NCBI GenBank assembly: GCA_021734065.1
Contig: JAIPJQ010000008.1
Location: forward strand, 1 to 38,664
Direction of reading: 5' to 3'
DNA: 38,664 nt
Source of the DNA: Fidelibacterota bacterium
GTDB lineage: Bacteria > Fidelibacterota > UBA8477
Within the stretch, counting starts at the first letter, position 1. Every line of letters starts with the position of its first letter. A program made the position numbers and the translations under genes. Shown here piece by piece: positions 19,292 to 27,218 of the stretch. The notes beneath the pieces were generated by a model. It searched no databases. It was not told where the DNA came from and saw only the letters and a list, made by a program, of their open reading frames with translations.

Positions 19292-20170
19292 ATGATATCA
19301 AAAGACATTCTGAAAAAAATACGCCGACTTGAATTCTCCACCCGGCACCTGGTGAATGAGGTCTTTGGTGGAGAATATCATTCCGTATTTAAGGGCAGGG
19401 GAATGGAGTTCGCGGAGGTTCGTGAATATCTGCCGGGCGATGATATTCGTACCATTGACTGGAATGTGACAGCCCGGACGGGGAAGCCACATATCAAACT
19501 ATTTGACGAGGAGCGGGAACTCACCGTCATGCTGCTGGTGGATGCATCTGCTTCCGGTGCTTTCGGCAGTCGCAGTCGCATGAAACGGGAAGTGGCGGCA
19601 GAACTTTCCGCTGTGCTGGCATTTTCAGCAATCAAGAATAACGATAAAGTCGGCGCCGTGATTTTCACCGACCGGGTGGAAAAGTACCTGCCACCCCGTA
19701 AGGGGCGACATCATGTGCTGCATGTGATACGGGAATTATTATACCACGAGCCCCAGAGTAAAGGCACGGACATTGGTGCCGCAGTGGAGTTCATGTCCAG
19801 CGTGGTACGGCGCCGGGCAGTGGTCTTTTTACTCTCCGATTTTCTCACGACCGGGTTTGAAACACCCATACGGATTGCAGCGCGGCGACATGATTTCATC
19901 ACGCTGCGAATTTTTGACCCACTGGAAGAGACATTGCCCCGCGCCGGTCTGGTGCAGGTTCACGATGCGGAGACGGGCAATATTGCACTAATGGACACCG
20001 GCAACCGGCGCTTTCGGGAAGCGTACACCAAATCCAATCGGGACCGGGTACACATGTTGGAAAATTTCTTCCGTAGTCATCAACTGGATTACCTGGCCCT
20101 GAATTCAACCCAATCCTATGTAGAGCCTTTGGTGAAATTCTTTAAAGCACGAGCAAGGAGAGTGCGCTGA
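19292..20170 (+). CDS. DUF58 domain-containing protein (von Willebrand A-like)
   Basis: Predicted partner of the upstream MoxR ATPase. The 292-residue product carries the DUF58 signature DIRTIDWNVTART (51-63), preceded by REYLPGD and followed by FDEERE. A vWA-like metal-site motif DASAS (84-88) follows a hydrophobic strand (MLLVD). No membrane segment is evident, so it is probably cytoplasmic or peripheral, whereas many DUF58 proteins carry two N-terminal membrane segments. The start ATG has no strong ribosome binding site. The stop overlaps the next start (TGATG), indicating tight coupling. Confidence 0.93.
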   Translation: MISKDILKKIRRLEFSTRHLVNEVFGGEYHSVFKGRGMEFAEVREYLPGDDIRTIDWNVTARTGKPHIKLFDEERELTVMLLVDASASGAFGSRSRMKREVAAELSAVLAFSAIKNNDKVGAVIFTDRVEKYLPPRKGRHHVLHVIRELLYHEPQSKGTDIGAAVEFMSSVVRRRAVVFLLSDFLTTGFETPIRIAARRHDFITLRIFDPLEETLPRAGLVQVHDAETGNIALMDTGNRRFREAYTKSNRDRVHMLENFFRSHQLDYLALNSTQSYVEPLVKFFKARARRVR

Positions 20171-21186
20171 TGGCGGCATCGGGTTCCCAGCAGTTGAAGC
20201 GTTCGCGCACAGCAATCTTCATTTTATCAGCCATCGTTCGATTCTTAATCCTTGCCTTTGTTTTCGTAACACCGTCAATGGCAAAGCCTGTCCAAGTCAG
20301 CGTGAACCTGGATACAACCGATGGAACGCTGGGGGATGTATTTCAGGCAAACTGGCAGGTCAGCCATTCTCAAGATGAGAAGATCGTGTTTCCTCCATTG
20401 GAGGAGCGGATTGGAACATTTGAAATCCTGGATCAGCAGCGTACATCGTTGGAGGAGTATATCGTTTCATGGCAGTTGGCGGTGGCCGTATATGACTCGG
20501 TGGGGCCACACGATTTCCCGGACCTGACGGCTGCAATTATTTCCGGGGGTGACACTAATGCGATCAAGCTACCGGGATTTCAGGTGGAGATCCATTCCAT
20601 TCTTACGGCGGCCGACTCCACTTTTCGCCCGATTAAGCCCATTCATTCAGTGCGTTTGCCTTTCAACTGGTGGTACGTGGTATATGGGGTGTTGGCTATT
20701 ACTGTCATCTATCTGATTTACCGTTTTTGGCCACGACGGCGGGGAGGGAAGAGACAGCCCCGGGAAAAAGTAATCATTATTCCACCAGAGGAGGCTCATG
20801 TTGTTGCGTTGCGTGAGCTAAAAGCATTGGAAGGCTCGGGATACCTGGAGCAGGGCGCATTCAAGATATTTTACTCAGAACTGACGGCGATTCTGCGGAA
20901 GTATTTCGAAAACCGGTTCTTAATTGATGCGCTTGAAATGACCACGACAGAAGTTCTGCAGGCACTGAGAGCCGATATTTTAACACCTGATGAGTTCCGA
21001 GACGCAGAAGCGATATTGGAACAGGGGGATCTGGTCAAATTTGCGAAATTTATCCCCACATCCTCGGAAACTAAAAAGGCGTTAAACCTGGCTTTTGAGT
21101 TGGTGGAGGAGACCAGAATTCAATCAAAAACAACCAGACAAAATTCTGAGAAAACACAGCAAGCAGAAGTGGAGGACATATCGTGA
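20170..21186 (+). CDS. Membrane protein resembling DUF4381/BatD-type components
   Basis: A 338-residue protein with an N-terminal signal or membrane segment (about 14-37), a beta-rich extracytoplasmic domain (about 40-160), a second membrane segment (about 167-186, followed by WPRRRGG) and a cytoplasmic helical domain. In the latter, FKIFYSELTAILRKYFENRF and MTTTEVLQAL resemble the C-terminal region of DUF4381 and BatD-like proteins that accompany MoxR and DUF58. The assignment rests on layout, motif and position, not on a search. It overlaps the DUF58 gene upstream and the gldA-like gene downstream by 4 bp (GTGA). The expected vWA membrane proteins (BatA/BatB) are absent. Confidence 0.72.
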   Translation: MAASGSQQLKRSRTAIFILSAIVRFLILAFVFVTPSMAKPVQVSVNLDTTDGTLGDVFQANWQVSHSQDEKIVFPPLEERIGTFEILDQQRTSLEEYIVSWQLAVAVYDSVGPHDFPDLTAAIISGGDTNAIKLPGFQVEIHSILTAADSTFRPIKPIHSVRLPFNWWYVVYGVLAITVIYLIYRFWPRRRGGKRQPREKVIIIPPEEAHVVALRELKALEGSGYLEQGAFKIFYSELTAILRKYFENRFLIDALEMTTTEVLQALRADILTPDEFRDAEAILEQGDLVKFAKFIPTSSETKKALNLAFELVEETRIQSKTTRQNSEKTQQAEVEDIS

Positions 21187-22127
21187 TTGAAGTCCAAAAT
21201 GTAAGTAAATCCTATGGACCGGTCCACGCGGTCAGGGATATCTCCTTCTCTGTGAAGAGAGGGGAAATCCTGGGCTTCCTGGGACCGAATGGCGCAGGCA
21301 AAACCACCACAATGCGTATTCTGTCCTGTTTCATGCCGGCCACCGCCGGAACGGCCCGGGTTGCCGGATATGATGTATTTAATGAAGCAATGGAAGTAAA
21401 AAAACGCATTGGATATTTACCGGAAAATCCACCGTTGTATCTGGAACAGACCGTGGATGACTTCCTGCGTTTTGTTGCAGGCATCAAAGGTGTCCCAAGC
21501 CAGGATGTGAAGTCCAAAATAGATCGTGCGTTAACGCTCACTTCAACTATGGATGTGCGTCATCGGATTATCGGGAAACTTTCCAAGGGATTCCGTCAGC
21601 GGATTGGGTTGGCGCAGGCGCTGATTCATGAACCGGAAATTCTGATCCTGGACGAACCAACGGTGGGACTTGATCCGGCCCAGATCATTGAGGTGCGGGA
21701 GTTGATAAAGGGTCTTGCCGGTGATCATACCATCATTTTGTCCACCCACATTTTGCCGGAGGTGGAACAGACCTGTGATCGCGTGGTCATCATTAATAAG
21801 GGACAGGTTGTCGCAGAGGATACCACCACCGGTTTGACCCGGAAGCTACAGGGAGCCGCTTCCACTGTGAAGTTAGAGGCAGAAGGAGAGCCGGAAGCCG
21901 TTAAAGCAGTTCTACAATCCGTTGAGGGTGTGGCCAATGTCACCCATACCGCCGGGGCTTATATGATCGAATCCACCGCCGACCATGACATTCGTAGTGA
22001 CTTGGCTAAAGCCATTGTAAAAAAAGACTTTAAATTATTTGGCCTGCAGCGTGTGGGCATGAATCTGGAAGAGATTTTCCTCCAGTTGGTGAAGTCTGAA
22101 AATGGCGCAGGGAGGAATGAAGCATGA
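21183..22127 (+). CDS. gldA: GldA-like ABC transporter ATP-binding protein
   Basis: ATPase of an ABC-2 type system like GldA of Bacteroidota, which is associated with gliding; homologues occur in many non-gliding bacteria. The 314-residue product has Walker A GPNGAGKT (34-41), signature LSKGF (133-137), Walker B ILILDE (153-158) with EPTVGLDP, and a H-loop in STHILPEVE. About 100 C-terminal residues form a further domain, as in NosF/GldA-type ATPases. The start is GTG with GGAGG about a dozen bases upstream, overlapping the previous stop. The permease gene starts within its last codons (ATGA overlap). Confidence 0.9.
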   Translation: MIEVQNVSKSYGPVHAVRDISFSVKRGEILGFLGPNGAGKTTTMRILSCFMPATAGTARVAGYDVFNEAMEVKKRIGYLPENPPLYLEQTVDDFLRFVAGIKGVPSQDVKSKIDRALTLTSTMDVRHRIIGKLSKGFRQRIGLAQALIHEPEILILDEPTVGLDPAQIIEVRELIKGLAGDHTIILSTHILPEVEQTCDRVVIINKGQVVAEDTTTGLTRKLQGAASTVKLEAEGEPEAVKAVLQSVEGVANVTHTAGAYMIESTADHDIRSDLAKAIVKKDFKLFGLQRVGMNLEEIFLQLVKSENGAGRNEA

Positions 22128-22906
22128 AAAATACATGGACCATCTTTCGTCGTGAACTGAATGCCTATTTCGTATCACCTATGGCCTATGTGGTTTTGGT
22201 GTTTTTCTTTGCCCTGGCATCGGTTTTCTTTTACCTCTTTCTGGCCTCTTTCCTCCAGAACCAGCAATTGATTCAGATGCAGGCTCAGCAGGGCGGCCGG
22301 TTTCAACCGGTGAATGTGAACCTCATGTTGATCCGCGGTCTGCTGCTGAATTTATCGGTCATTTCCCTTTTTATGATTCCCATGATCACCATGCGTTCGT
22401 TCTCGGAGGATAAGCACAACGGGACCATGGAACTATTGCTCACATCACCGCTAACCAACTGGCAGATCATTCTGGGTAAATATTTTGCTGCACTTACCCT
22501 TTACGCCACCATGATTGGCACAACGCTGCTATTTATGGTGTTGTTGTTCTTCTACGGTGATCCGGAATTTTTACCCATCCTCAGTGGATACATCGGGTTG
22601 CTCTTATTTGGAGCCGCGCTGGTTGGTATTGGGATGTTCATCAGCAGTCTCACCGAAAATCAACTGGTGTCGGCGCTGGTGACCTTTGTGGTTATGCTGT
22701 TTCTCTGGTTGGTGGGTGCATTGGGAAGCTTTAACAGTACCAACTGGTCTCAGCAGCTCCTCCAATACCTTTCCACCATCGAACATCTGGATGATTTCGT
22801 AAAGGGTGTATTTGATACCAGACATTTGGTGTACTATCTGTCCACTGCATTTCTGGGACTCTTTTTGACCTATCAATCGGTTGAATCAACACGGTGGAGG
22901 GGTTAA
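22124..22906 (+). CDS. gldF: GldF-like ABC-2 type permease
   Basis: Inner-membrane permease partner of the preceding ATPase. The 260-residue product has about six hydrophobic segments, beginning with one near residues 20-45 after the short amphipathic start TWTIFRRELNAYFVSP. The cytoplasmic sequence TMRSFSEDKHNGTMELLLTSPLTNWQIILGKY is the conserved ABC-2 permease element that contacts the ATPase. The transported substrate is unknown. The start overlaps the gldA stop, and the stop lies 2 bp before the next gene, whose ribosome binding site is inside this gene's final codons. Confidence 0.9.
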   Translation: MKNTWTIFRRELNAYFVSPMAYVVLVFFFALASVFFYLFLASFLQNQQLIQMQAQQGGRFQPVNVNLMLIRGLLLNLSVISLFMIPMITMRSFSEDKHNGTMELLLTSPLTNWQIILGKYFAALTLYATMIGTTLLFMVLLFFYGDPEFLPILSGYIGLLLFGAALVGIGMFISSLTENQLVSALVTFVVMLFLWLVGALGSFNSTNWSQQLLQYLSTIEHLDDFVKGVFDTRHLVYYLSTAFLGLFLTYQSVESTRWRG

Positions 22907-22908
22907 TC

Positions 22909-24447
22909 ATGCAGAAGTTATGGAAAATCTTACTGTGGGTTGGTATCATCGGCATTGTCGCCGGCCTGGTTCTATATAGTGTTGTTGGTTTGTGGCGCTG
23001 GTATTCTGTTACAACCGAAATCGTTGGCTTGATGCTGGTTTTGGGCACCGTAATCATGAATTTCAGGATCGTGGTTCAGGCTTTGGGACGGCGATCCACC
23101 AAATATGGCATCAGCATGGTGATTGGTGGTCTGTTTGTCCTGGGCATTCTGGCTGCGGTGAATTTTTTCTTCTACCGGAATAACTACCGGTCGGATTGGA
23201 CGCAGCAGAAGACATTCTCCCTGTCAGATCAAACAACCAAAATTCTCCGGAATCTTGAAAAAGATGTGCAAGTGTACGCATTTTGGAATGATAATGACAA
23301 TGCGCGCAATCAAATCAATGAGCTCTTCATTGAGTACAACAATATCTCGCCCAGATTCCACTATGAATTTCTGGATGTGGATAAAAATGCGGATATCGCC
23401 CAGCAGGTGTACGCAATCGAGCAGTATGGGACGATTGTTTTCAAAACCGAAACCAAAGAGGAACGCTGGGAGCCTGCGCCTCAGTTTGGTGGCGCGCGTC
23501 CGCCTCAGGAAGAAGATATCACCAATACGCTGATCAAGGTTTTGCGGGATGAGCAAAAAACGGTTTATTTCATCAGTGGCCATGGTGAGGTTGACCTGGA
23601 TGATGCCCAGTCCCGGGATGGTTATGGCACAGCGAAAGCCGCGTTGGAGAAACAATTCTACAGAGTTGCCACTTTGGATTTGATGTCCTCGGACAGGGTC
23701 CCCGGGGATGCATCGGCAGTGGTAATCGCCGGTGCGGATAAGCCTTACCTGCAACATGAGCTCACGGCATTAACAACCTACCTGAAGCAGGGCGGCGGTG
23801 TGGCGGTACTGCTGGATCCCTCACCGAAACCGGATTTCAGGGAATTCCTGTCACCCTTCGGAATTGCACCGGATAATGACATTGTGGTTGATCCGTCGTT
23901 GGAAAATCGCTTGTTCGGAGGAAATCCGGGCACACCCCTGGTGCGTCAATATGGTGAACACAAGATTACCAAAGATTTTCCCTATGCCACCATTTTTCAC
24001 ATGACCCGTTCCTTACAGATAAGTGGTGAAGTAGGAGCTCTGGCGATTTCAGGTGGCAGTGCGTGGGGTGAGACCGATTTGTCCAACTTACAGCAGGGTG
24101 TTTCTTTTGGGGAGAGTGATATCCAGGGACCGTTGAATATCGCTGCCGTCACCAGCGTCCCCAGTGATTCGGTGAATGGCAAACCAGGTCGGCTGGTGGT
24201 CATAGGCGACTCAGATTTCGCCAACAACATCCAGTTCAACACGCAGGGGAACGGGAATTTCTTTACCAATATCGTTTCCTGGCTGGCGCAGGATGATGAT
24301 CTCATTTCGGTATCGCCCAAACAGATGGAAAATCGTCCGTTGAACATGACGGCCGGTGATCTGCGGATTGTCCTGTATGTCATCATCCTGTTCGGACTGT
24401 TGATCATTGGGCAGGGTCTGCGTGTCTATCTCAAACGACGGAGGTAA
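22909..24447 (+). CDS. gldG: GldG-like protein (ABC-type auxiliary membrane component)
   Basis: Auxiliary membrane protein with a large extracytoplasmic domain, as in GldG and related proteins of uncharacterized ABC transport systems. The 512-residue product has three N-terminal membrane segments (about 5-27, 37-57, 69-90), a long soluble domain with KTFSLSDQTTKILRNL near its start and YFISGHGEVDLDD and GGVAVLLDPSPKP in the Rossmann-like part, and one C-terminal membrane segment (about 484-505). A GTG at 22894 is in frame, but the ATG at 22909 directly follows GGAGGGG at ideal spacing and gives the natural N-terminus, so it is preferred. It is followed after 6 bp by the DUF4340 gene. Confidence 0.9.
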   Translation: MQKLWKILLWVGIIGIVAGLVLYSVVGLWRWYSVTTEIVGLMLVLGTVIMNFRIVVQALGRRSTKYGISMVIGGLFVLGILAAVNFFFYRNNYRSDWTQQKTFSLSDQTTKILRNLEKDVQVYAFWNDNDNARNQINELFIEYNNISPRFHYEFLDVDKNADIAQQVYAIEQYGTIVFKTETKEERWEPAPQFGGARPPQEEDITNTLIKVLRDEQKTVYFISGHGEVDLDDAQSRDGYGTAKAALEKQFYRVATLDLMSSDRVPGDASAVVIAGADKPYLQHELTALTTYLKQGGGVAVLLDPSPKPDFREFLSPFGIAPDNDIVVDPSLENRLFGGNPGTPLVRQYGEHKITKDFPYATIFHMTRSLQISGEVGALAISGGSAWGETDLSNLQQGVSFGESDIQGPLNIAAVTSVPSDSVNGKPGRLVVIGDSDFANNIQFNTQGNGNFFTNIVSWLAQDDDLISVSPKQMENRPLNMTAGDLRIVLYVIILFGLLIIGQGLRVYLKRRR

Positions 24448-24453
24448 TCGCGT

Positions 24454-25791
24454 ATGAAACCGAAGCAGTTAGCCATTTTATTTGTAGCGTTCGTTGTCGT
24501 CGCCGGGTTTGTCTATTTCTACGAATACAAAGGTGGACTGGAACGGGAAGCAGCGGCGGAATGGGCGAGCAAGACCTTTAAAATCTCTGGTCCGGAAGAG
24601 ATCGTGGGGCTGACCCTGCAGACGGAGCAGGGTGAGGTTTCAGCAGTCCGTGACCAGGGGGGCTGGCAAATAGTCACTCCATTTCGCGTGAATGCTGAAG
24701 ATGGTCAATGGAACGGGATTGTGAATGAAATAACCCAATCAACCATTGATCGTGTAATCACCACGGAGCTTACGGATTTGAGCACATTCGGCCTGAACAC
24801 ACCCCGCGCCACCGTGACACTGACCATGATGGATAATACGGAAAAGACATTCCTGATTGGTGCGGAGAGCAAAGCCAGTAAGGACGGCACCAAGACATTT
24901 GTAAAATGGGCTGACTCCAGTCGCGTGGTGACCACCGATAATGCCTTATTCACCCAATTGGATAAGTCACTCTTTGAACTGCGTGATAAAACTATTTTTC
25001 AAATTGAAGAGCCCCGGGTGTCCAAAATCGTTTTGGAGGATATGGAGCGGAAAGTGGTCTTAGAAAAACTGGCAAACCGCTGGATGATTACAGGTCCTAT
25101 TCATATGGTGGCCGTGCCAAATGCAGTGAACAGTTTGATCTCAGGGTTAACCGGTTTAAAGGCACGTGATTTTGTAGAAGAAAATCCACAGTCGTTAAAA
25201 CCCTATGGATTAGAAAAACCAGTGGGACGGGCTCAATTTGTTTATGATGACAGCACCACAAGTCTGGAGATACGGTTAGGGAATAAACGCTCTGCTAATG
25301 AAATGTATGTACATTGGTTGGGCGATCATCCTGTAGCCATTATTGACACAACCCAGGCAAAGCAGTTTGTGCGAACGGCTTTCGATTTTCAGGATAAAAA
25401 GCTGAAACCATTTGATGTGAAACTGGCGGATCACCTCACCATATCCGGTGATATGGCGTTGGACATTATCAAACGCGATACGCTGGGTTGGTTTAGCGAG
25501 GCAGGTGATACGCTCAGTACAAGTAAAGTGGAAAGTCTGTTGCGCAGCCTGAGTTCTATTCAGGCTGATGCGGTGGGTGAATATTATGCTGAGAATCTGG
25601 CGTTGTATGACTTGCACCAACCCCAAAGGACCATCACCGCATATATAGGTGACACGGTGTTATCGTCTATTTTGGTGGGAACGGAGTTTGAGAGCGAGAG
25701 TTTCGCCAAATGGGCTGAAAGTCCGCATGTTTATAAAGTGCGGAATTGGCGTATTCGCAATCTGGAAAAATCGGTTCATGATTTAAAATAG
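24454..25791 (+). CDS. DUF4340 domain-containing membrane-anchored protein
   Basis: A 445-residue protein with an N-terminal membrane anchor (about residues 5-24) and a long extracytoplasmic beta-rich region with duplicated elements such as STFGLNTPRATVTLTM and LKPYGLEKPVGRAQFVY. The pattern of 'GL..P...' followed by a strand and 'IGAES/LGNKR' is typical of DUF4340 proteins, which commonly lie next to GldG-like genes. The role is unknown; it probably acts in the periplasm with the ABC system. GGAGG at 24440-24444 sits 9 bp before the ATG. It is the last gene of the cluster, followed by a terminator. Confidence 0.87.
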   Translation: MKPKQLAILFVAFVVVAGFVYFYEYKGGLEREAAAEWASKTFKISGPEEIVGLTLQTEQGEVSAVRDQGGWQIVTPFRVNAEDGQWNGIVNEITQSTIDRVITTELTDLSTFGLNTPRATVTLTMMDNTEKTFLIGAESKASKDGTKTFVKWADSSRVVTTDNALFTQLDKSLFELRDKTIFQIEEPRVSKIVLEDMERKVVLEKLANRWMITGPIHMVAVPNAVNSLISGLTGLKARDFVEENPQSLKPYGLEKPVGRAQFVYDDSTTSLEIRLGNKRSANEMYVHWLGDHPVAIIDTTQAKQFVRTAFDFQDKKLKPFDVKLADHLTISGDMALDIIKRDTLGWFSEAGDTLSTSKVESLLRSLSSIQADAVGEYYAENLALYDLHQPQRTITAYIGDTVLSSILVGTEFESESFAKWAESPHVYKVRNWRIRNLEKSVHDLK

Positions 25792-25812
25792 GGCATATTT
25801 TCAGTTAAGAAG

Positions 25813-25838
25813 AAAGCCACAGGAAACGGTGGCTTTTT
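25813..25838 (+). terminator. Rho-independent terminator ending the gld-type cluster
   Basis: AAAGCCAC (25813-25820) pairs with GTGGCTTT (25829-25836) around an 8-nt loop and is followed by T25834-T25838. It begins 21 bp after the DUF4340 stop. Confidence 0.88.
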
Positions 25839-25997
25839 AAAACTTAAATGTACGTTAACAATTATTGCGGGTGCCATTAATAGGTGTAGTTCTAATTTTA
25901 TGGATTAAAAATACTTATTGCTTTATCTTCAACTAAATGTAAAATTGCCATGGTATGTTTAAAATGTTTTGTAGTAATGCAATGAAAGGAGTGACAG

Positions 25998-26351
25998 ATG
26001 GGATTTGAACCGTATAAACCCAAACGCGGTGGACGTGGAAAAGGTTTAGCAATTAGTTTTAGTCCGTCAGGTCGTATTGGTTTTAGTCGTGGTTTGTATG
26101 ATGCTCATTTGAGCAAAGCGAATCATGTGGAATTATTTTATGATCGGGCACGGAACAAAGTTGGAATTAAACCAGTCAAGCGAAATTCCACCAGCTCAAT
26201 CAAACTTCCGGCCGTTGGCGAGAAGAAACCCTGTGCCATTATGGGCAAAGGGTTTTACAAGGCATTCGGCCTCTCTTTTGACAAACTGAAACGGGTCTCG
26301 CCTGTTTACGACGAAGAGAAAAAAATGCTGATTGCTGACTTGAATAACTAA
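25998..26351 (+). CDS. Small basic protein of unknown function (117 aa)
   Basis: A 117-residue basic protein. It starts with a lysine/arginine/glycine-rich stretch (KPKRGGRGKG, 8-17), followed by two beta-rich halves: ISFSPSGRIGFSRGLYD with ELFYDRARNKVGIKPV, then a second half with CAIMGKGFYKAFGL and a closing strand VYDEEKKMLIADL. The pattern 'I..SG.I.FS.....' followed by 'V.L.YD...NK.GIKP' resembles a family of small hypothetical proteins that I recall from archaea and bacteria with an AbrB-like flavour; this is unverified. The ribosome binding site AAAGGAG is excellent. An AT-rich 160-bp leader precedes it and a terminator follows, so it is an independent unit. Confidence 0.85.
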   Translation: MGFEPYKPKRGGRGKGLAISFSPSGRIGFSRGLYDAHLSKANHVELFYDRARNKVGIKPVKRNSTSSIKLPAVGEKKPCAIMGKGFYKAFGLSFDKLKRVSPVYDEEKKMLIADLNN

Positions 26352-26371
26352 GTCAGAACCACAATTGGATC

Positions 26372-26404
26372 AAAAAAGGAGTATCATTTGGATACTCCTT
26401 TTTT
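26372..26404. terminator. Bidirectional intrinsic terminator between convergent genes
   Basis: GGAGTATC (26378-26385) pairs with GATACTCC (26391-26398) around ATTTG. The stem is flanked by A26372-A26377 on the left and a run of six T on the right (26399-26404), so both strands present a stem plus T-tract. It lies between the 117-residue gene and the convergent dehydrogenase gene and can serve both. Confidence 0.88.
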
Positions 26405-26431
26405 ATTTCACATATATGCATGAGCAGTGGA

Positions 26432-27205
26432 TTATTTCTTTGAAACGATTGTGGCCGAGGCCTGTGCGGTTGGAAAAATGATCATGTCGGCAATTTGAAC
26501 ATGGGGTGGACGCGTAGCCGCGTATAAAATGGCATCTGCAATATCCTCCGCAACCAGCGGTTCATAACCCTTATAAACATTTTTAGCACGCGCTGTGTCA
26601 CCTCTGAATCGCACATTGCTGAACTCCGTTTCTACCAACCCGGGTGAAATGGCCGTGACGCGCACTGGTGTATCAACCAGATCCATGCGGGTGCTTTTGG
26701 AAATGGCATTCACCGCATGCTTTGAACCACAGTATATACTTCCTCCCGGATAGGCTTCATGGCCGGCGATGGAGGAAATATTGATCACATGCCCACGCTG
26801 GCGTTCCACCATTCCCGGGACAATGGCTTGTGTGAGGTAGAGTATGCCCTTCACATTGACGTCTATCACGGTGTCGATGTCATCCGGTTCATTCTCCTGT
26901 GCTCTATTCACACCCAACGCCAAACCGGCATTATTCACCAGGATATCGATTTTCTTTAAGGGCTCAGGCAGGTTCGCCAGAACAGTTTGAATTGATTCCA
27001 GGCTGCTCACATCCATGGTTGCTGGATGGACTTGGACCGAAAATTCTTCCGTCAACTCCTGCGCCAGGGCTTGGAGACGATCCTGCCTGCGAGCTGTGAG
27101 AATGAGATGACAACCGGTGGCGGCAAATTGCCGGGCAGCTGCCTGACCGATTCCCGCACTGGCCCCGGTGATAAATACAACCTGATGGTTAATCGCATAT
27201 GCCAT
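26432..27205 (-). CDS. Short-chain dehydrogenase/reductase (SDR)
   Basis: Predicted NAD(P)-dependent oxidoreductase of the classical SDR family; the substrate is unknown. The 257-residue product has the cofactor motif TGASAGIG (13-20), NNAG (91-94), the structural/catalytic asparagine N118, and catalytic S145, Y158 and K162 (YCGSK). Arginines at the end of the second beta-strand (TARR) suggest NADP preference. It resembles YdfG-type 3-hydroxy acid dehydrogenases. The frame extends 54 codons upstream into the symporter gene; the ATG at 27205 is chosen because AAGGAAG precedes it and it gives a normal SDR N-terminus. It lies 13 bp downstream of the symporter and is probably the last gene of the minus-strand operon. 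Confidence 0.93.
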   Translation of the reverse strand: MAYAINHQVVFITGASAGIGQAAARQFAATGCHLILTARRQDRLQALAQELTEEFSVQVHPATMDVSSLESIQTVLANLPEPLKKIDILVNNAGLALGVNRAQENEPDDIDTVIDVNVKGILYLTQAIVPGMVERQRGHVINISSIAGHEAYPGGSIYCGSKHAVNAISKSTRMDLVDTPVRVTAISPGLVETEFSNVRFRGDTARAKNVYKGYEPLVAEDIADAILYAATRPPHVQIADMIIFPTAQASATIVSKK

Positions 27206-27218
27206 TAAAATCTTCCTT

